Shown here: positions 60,693 to 64,000 of the stretch, piece after piece
How the letters are laid out: every line of letters starts with the position of its first letter
How positions within the stretch are numbered: the first letter of the stretch is position 1
Made by a program: the position numbers and the translations under genes
The notes under the pieces: model-generated
What the model was told of the DNA's origin: nothing
Databases searched by the model: none
The model's input: the letters and a program-made list of their open reading frames with translations, nothing else
NCBI RefSeq assembly: GCF_018449725.1
Contig: NZ_JAAVVC010000001.1
Coordinates: 310,001 to 374,000 of the forward strand
From: Pseudomonas sp. dw_612
GTDB taxonomy: Bacteria > Pseudomonadota > Gammaproteobacteria > Pseudomonadales > Pseudomonadaceae
Reading direction: 5' to 3'
Length of the DNA: 64,000 nt

Positions 60693-61222
60693 CAATCCTC
60701 CGCCAGGCTATTCTTGTTGAACGCCCCATCAACCAAATAAATGAAAGGCACTACGTAGCAAATGCCTATTAAACAATTAGGGAATCCTGCAGATAATAAA
60801 ACCCATCAAACAGCATACTCAATACTTGTTATTAATCGTCCGGCTAACGAACTACCGGAAACGCTGATATTGGGACGTGATATTCCGCCCCTAAGGAAAT
60901 GTGACGAAGCGCACATATTCACCTTATTTCAAGATCAATAGCCCGCAATCACCCGTCAAGATCGTGATGGCCTTTTGGCCATAAAAATCAATCGCCAGCG
61001 ACCCAAAATAGTGGCACCATTCCATATTGCCATCATCTAAGGGCCCCATTTCACTAGTTCAACTGGCCGCGAGAGGCAACTAAAAGGTCGAAAACCTTTG
61101 TTTATGTTAGAAAACTCGGTTTGTCGGGTCTGAAATGCGTTTTGAATGTTACCAATTGTCAGTCACAGATGAGAACCGGTGCTTTAACATCCTGATGTCA
61201 GCACCCATTCGAGTCAAAAAGC
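60693..61222. other. Intergenic region between uppP and the regulator cluster
   Basis: No gene seen. The sequence is AT-rich near 60,730-60,850 and likely carries the promoters of both divergent units. A short inverted repeat atggccttttggccat lies at 60,968. No clear operator is visible. Confidence 0.4.
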
Positions 61223-61963
61223 ATGATGCTTACAGGGAAATTAGCGACTAGAAGCCAGCGCCCGACAAATGAAGAACGAGGTGTTCTTACCTTGGGTCGT
61301 ACCCGCAGCGTGGCCGAGAACTTTAGAGCATTAGTCGCAAGGCACGTACACTCTGATATAGCTATTGATGCTAGCGCTTACACTATTTTACATAAGAAGA
61401 ATGAACGCCCGGATTTGTACCGCGCTATCTTCATAATCATTGACAGCCCTCATGCATTCGATGAGGGCCTGGCACTGGTGGAAACCCTCCGCTCCACCAA
61501 CTTGAATCCACTTATATGTGCGGTTATCACAGGCCGAGGTGCCTACAACAAGATGAAGTATTATCTTGCTGGCGCCGACTGCTGCATCAAGATCAATACA
61601 TTGTCCGACGAAAACACTGAGTTTCTGTCCGAGTTCTTCAGCAGTGAAGAGTGGCAACGGGACGTCAACCTGGTGTTGGACCCCACGCGCATATGCCTGA
61701 TGGGCACTCGTAAGAAGCTGGACATCTCATTTGCGGAAATGAAAATTTTGGAGGCCTTTGCGCAAACCAGTAACCACATATTAAGTCACGATGAAATCGC
61801 CAGAATCATGGGTCTGAACACCAATTTTTACGACCCCCGGGCTTTGGAGAAATCAATCAGTCGTCTTCGCGGAAAAATCAAAGGCATGTATGGCACGAAT
61901 GCCATTCAAAGCATTCGCGGCTATGGATACCGTTTGATGAGGGGTCTGATCTCGACCGCCTGA
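61223..61963 (+). CDS. Winged-helix regulator with degenerate receiver domain
   Basis: A 246-residue protein. Residues about 25-150 resemble a receiver fold (AIFIIIDSPHAFDEG with an Asp, LICAVITGRGAYNKMKYYLA, CCIKI with a Lys) but without the full acid pocket. Residues 160-243 are an OmpR-type winged helix (FAEMKILEAFAQTSNHILSH, LEKSISRLRGKIKGMYG, IQSIRGYGYRL). It may act without phosphorylation. First of three co-directional genes before an exopolysaccharide locus. Confidence 0.78.
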   Translation: MMLTGKLATRSQRPTNEERGVLTLGRTRSVAENFRALVARHVHSDIAIDASAYTILHKKNERPDLYRAIFIIIDSPHAFDEGLALVETLRSTNLNPLICAVITGRGAYNKMKYYLAGADCCIKINTLSDENTEFLSEFFSSEEWQRDVNLVLDPTRICLMGTRKKLDISFAEMKILEAFAQTSNHILSHDEIARIMGLNTNFYDPRALEKSISRLRGKIKGMYGTNAIQSIRGYGYRLMRGLISTA

Positions 61964-61988
61964 TTCACCTATGGAAAGGAGTTGTTGC

Positions 61989-62729
61989 ATGAACGCGACT
62001 GGAGGTATTTCCCCCGCAAAGGCCCCGTATCGCTCTCTCACCCGGCAACTGATCCTGTCACGTGATGATCGCCCGTTTGCCAGTGAGATAAAGACCCGCC
62101 CCCTTCCCGCTCCGTCGTCGTGGACGACGCAGGCGGGCCAACCGTGTGAGCGCAGCAGCGACCCATGGGTGCCGATGCACCGGGAGCCGTCCTCCCTCAA
62201 GGACCGTCGCTCGCACAATTCTGAAAAATATCTGAACCGAACGTTTCTCTGCCTGTCTGAACCGAGCCTTGCCAGCATTGCACTAGCTGACGAGCTGATC
62301 CGGTCTGGTAACAACCTGCGCGATCTCGGCCACACACTGGTCGTGTCACTCAAGGTGCAACCATTCTGGGAAGTGGATTCCAAATATAAAAAAAACATTA
62401 TTTATCATATGTATCGCTTGAAAGATCATGGTATAGAAATCGCGCTGGATGACTACACTATCCGACGGAAATCTCTTACACGCTTCGACACTCTGAATCT
62501 GTTTAACTACATCAAGGTATCGATTTCATCCCTGGACCAGTGTTTGAAGCTCGAGAGCGATCCTGAGTTTCTCAATCGATTCCATGACCGTATGGTGACA
62601 CTGCTCCATAACAACAAGATTTCTTTTATTGCCGATCGAGTAGAGCATATCGAGAGCCATTCATTGGCCCGGGCGCTGCCCTTTGATTACTTTCAAGGGA
62701 GCTATTACTCCCCTGCCGATCATTTTTAA
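61989..62729 (+). CDS. Degenerate EAL-domain protein
   Basis: A 246-residue protein whose C-terminal 150 residues follow the EAL fold: VVSLKVQPFWEVDSKYKKNI, HGIEIALDDYTIRRKSLTRF, IKVSISSL, IADRVEHIESHSLARALPFD and YFQGSYYSP. The EAL tripeptide itself and several metal ligands are absent, so it should not hydrolyse cyclic-di-GMP and may only bind it or a partner. The first 90 residues are low complexity and unassigned. ATG 61989 follows AAGGAG. Same direction as its neighbours. Confidence 0.75.
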   Translation: MNATGGISPAKAPYRSLTRQLILSRDDRPFASEIKTRPLPAPSSWTTQAGQPCERSSDPWVPMHREPSSLKDRRSHNSEKYLNRTFLCLSEPSLASIALADELIRSGNNLRDLGHTLVVSLKVQPFWEVDSKYKKNIIYHMYRLKDHGIEIALDDYTIRRKSLTRFDTLNLFNYIKVSISSLDQCLKLESDPEFLNRFHDRMVTLLHNNKISFIADRVEHIESHSLARALPFDYFQGSYYSPADHF

Positions 62730-62761
62730 CCAAACTTTGGTGACTACTTTAGGAGAGAGAC

Positions 62762-63421
62762 GTGGAAATAAGTACAACCCTCCCCAGAAAATATTTTGTT
62801 GTCGTGACTCACAGCATTACTTCCCAGCGTGAGCTCGAAACCATACTGTCCAGCGAGCGATTCAACTCGTTTGGTACGTCCCAGGCACAAATGTTTATCG
62901 AAGGTGTTGCCCCGCCCTCTTCCGCCCCCGTGCTGATGGAGTTCACTTACCCAAGTGGGTCAAGGAAAAATGTCGCCCACACGATCGAACATGAGACACA
63001 GAACATACTGGCCACCCTTGAAGCGGAATGGTCGGCAGCTCAGTCCGGTGTCACGCCAACTCCTGTCGAACTTAGTGATATCCCCCGAGAACATGAGGAC
63101 ATCGAGCCATACAGCGAAGCCTGGCAACTCGACGATGATCAAAGTGTGCTGATCAAGGAAAACGTCGAAATCAACCTCACTGGACTGGAAGCCGCTCTCG
63201 TCAAGAAGATGCTCCACCATGAAGATCGTGTCGTCAGTCGGGATGATCTGATTCTAAGTATCGGCCGGGAACCGGAACAGTATCGCGGACTGGAAATGTG
63301 CTTGAGCCGATTGCAGGACAAGTTCAAAAGCGCCAGCAAAGGTGAACGACTGTTTCGCGCGGTAAGAAACCGTGGTTATTGCCTGATCCAGGAAGTTGTA
63401 TCAGAGCCGCATCACGCCTGA
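62762..63421 (+). CDS. Winged-helix transcriptional regulator
   Basis: A 219-residue protein starting at GTG 62762 (AGGAGAGAGAC upstream). The C-terminal 90 residues are a winged helix like that of OmpR-type regulators (GLEAALVKKMLHHEDRVVSR, GLEMCLSRLQDKFKSASKGE, RAVRNRGYCLIQ). The N-terminal half has no recognised sensor (KYFVVVTHSITSQRELETIL). It forms a likely operon with the two preceding genes and may control the downstream polysaccharide gene. Confidence 0.75.
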   Translation: MEISTTLPRKYFVVVTHSITSQRELETILSSERFNSFGTSQAQMFIEGVAPPSSAPVLMEFTYPSGSRKNVAHTIEHETQNILATLEAEWSAAQSGVTPTPVELSDIPREHEDIEPYSEAWQLDDDQSVLIKENVEINLTGLEAALVKKMLHHEDRVVSRDDLILSIGREPEQYRGLEMCLSRLQDKFKSASKGERLFRAVRNRGYCLIQEVVSEPHHA

Positions 63422-63740
63422 CCCACCTGAAACAAACATATGACAGTGCTATTACAACAATAAAAAGTGCACTTTGTTTGTTACCTCCCGCTCCAAACAC
63501 CCCCCCAATTTCGACCTTTTCTAACATCTCATATTTATAACCCATAAAGTTGGCACTTTGCCATCTTGTTAGAACTCGTCAGACAGCCCTCCCCATCAAT
63601 AACTTAATCTATTGACTGACGACAGTTGGATCTCTCGACGTTGTTAGTCCCAGGGCATTAGTTAAAACAATAACAATCCTGTTTAAACAACTCGCGGTTC
63701 GACTGTCGATACCTGAATGGACGTCTTTTGGGGATATCGC
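63422..63740. other. Leader of the exopolysaccharide gene
   Basis: Gene-free and AT-rich, with a C-run at 63,498. It probably holds the promoter of the following operon. I see no terminator or known regulatory motif. Confidence 0.4.
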
Positions 63741-64000
63741 ATGGATCTTACTCTTCGTATCAATCGAAATACCGGCCTCAAGGGACTGACCTTTTGGGGC
63801 CAATGGGCGCTGGCACAGGGCTTTGTCGTTGCATTGCTGTTTGTACTTGCCGAACAGCATACCGGCGCGGTCGAGTTCTATTACCGGGTGTGCGCGGCAC
63901 TGAGCGTACTGGCTTCGGTGCCGGCCTACACGTTCAGTGGCGTCTACCGCAAAAGAGACAGCTACCTGACGGGGTTGGGACGCCTGTTCATGGGTTGGTC
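63741..64000 (+). CDS. Probable undecaprenyl-phosphate sugar phosphotransferase, N-terminal part
   Basis: The first 86 codons of a gene cut by the right edge: MDLTLRINRNTGLKGLTFWG, then two or three hydrophobic segments (ALAQGFVVALLFVLAEQ; VCAALSVLASVPAYTFSGVY). The pattern of N-terminal helices followed by YRKRDSYLTGLGRLFMGW is like the start of WbaP/PslA-type enzymes that put the first sugar phosphate on undecaprenyl phosphate for exopolysaccharide. ATG 63741 has a weak TTGGGGA site. Confidence 0.6.
   Translation, partial: MDLTLRINRNTGLKGLTFWGQWALAQGFVVALLFVLAEQHTGAVEFYYRVCAALSVLASVPAYTFSGVYRKRDSYLTGLGRLFMGW

Noticed and set aside
1..64000. CRISPR arrays, rRNA genes, insertion sequences, reverse transcriptase or retron
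   Set aside because: I looked for spaced direct repeats, rRNA signatures, transposase motifs and the YADD motif and found none.

Overview
The window is a Pseudomonas chromosome segment, most likely from the P. fluorescens group. The support is high GC, host genes of Pseudomonas type, extragenic palindromic repeats of the form GTGGGAGCGAGCTTGCTCGCGAAG, and a P2-type prophage with Pseudomonas-style regulators.

Host left flank (1-17 kb): a partial arylamine N-acetyltransferase, exonuclease III (xthA), a GNAT acetyltransferase, a glycine-rich secreted protein, a diguanylate cyclase, a HAD hydrolase, an aldolase/haloacid dehalogenase operon divergent from a LysR regulator, a type VI secretion cassette (PAAR, lipase, lipoprotein immunity and a decayed immunity copy), a secreted RNase T2, a cupredoxin/metallophosphoesterase pair divergent from an ECF sigma/anti-sigma pair, and two L,D-transpeptidase-type genes. 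At 17.0-18.7 kb there is a structured RNA leader, a small ORF and a DUF4062-SIR2 protein, a probable defence gene.

Prophage (19,170-58,908, about 39.7 kb): it is inserted near the 5' end of dusA. An 18-bp direct repeat (gccccgatgatggattgg) bounds it. The original dusA start survives as a 25-codon stub on the left, while the phage end on the right supplies a new promoter, start codon and N-terminus for dusA. The virion genes follow P2 order: Q-P leftward, then O-N-M-L-X, holin and endolysin, R-S, V-W-J-I-H, fibre assembly, FI-FII-E/E'-T-U-D rightward, including the E/E' minus-1 slippery site. Then come Com, a C5 cytosine methyltransferase, a DUF1778/GNAT toxin-antitoxin pair, a leftward membrane-protein operon, a second copy of the structured RNA, the repressor/Cro switch, an Ogr-like activator, a primase-helicase, a PrtN-like protein and the integrase.

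The prophage carries several AT-rich cargo patches. (1) A PD-(D/E)XK (Mrr-type) nuclease plus a Ser/Thr protein kinase at the left end. (2) A LexA-controlled pair of a zinc-cluster protein and an SRAP/YedK protein. (3) A three-gene patch between S and V: a five-helix membrane protein and, on the opposite strand, an overlapping pair whose second protein has a HEPN-like R-X4-H motif. (4) The toxin-antitoxin pair. (5) The 50-51.2 kb membrane-protein operon. Patches 1 and 3 and the DUF4062-SIR2 gene are the best candidates for undescribed anti-phage systems. A fossil 3' half of a tRNA-Gly(CCC) gene and a cluster of GGTAAT/ATTACC motifs beside patch 1 suggest an older integrated element nested within the prophage.

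Host right flank (58.8-64 kb): dusA, uppP, then two winged-helix regulators flanking a degenerate EAL-domain protein, upstream of what looks like the first gene of an exopolysaccharide cluster.
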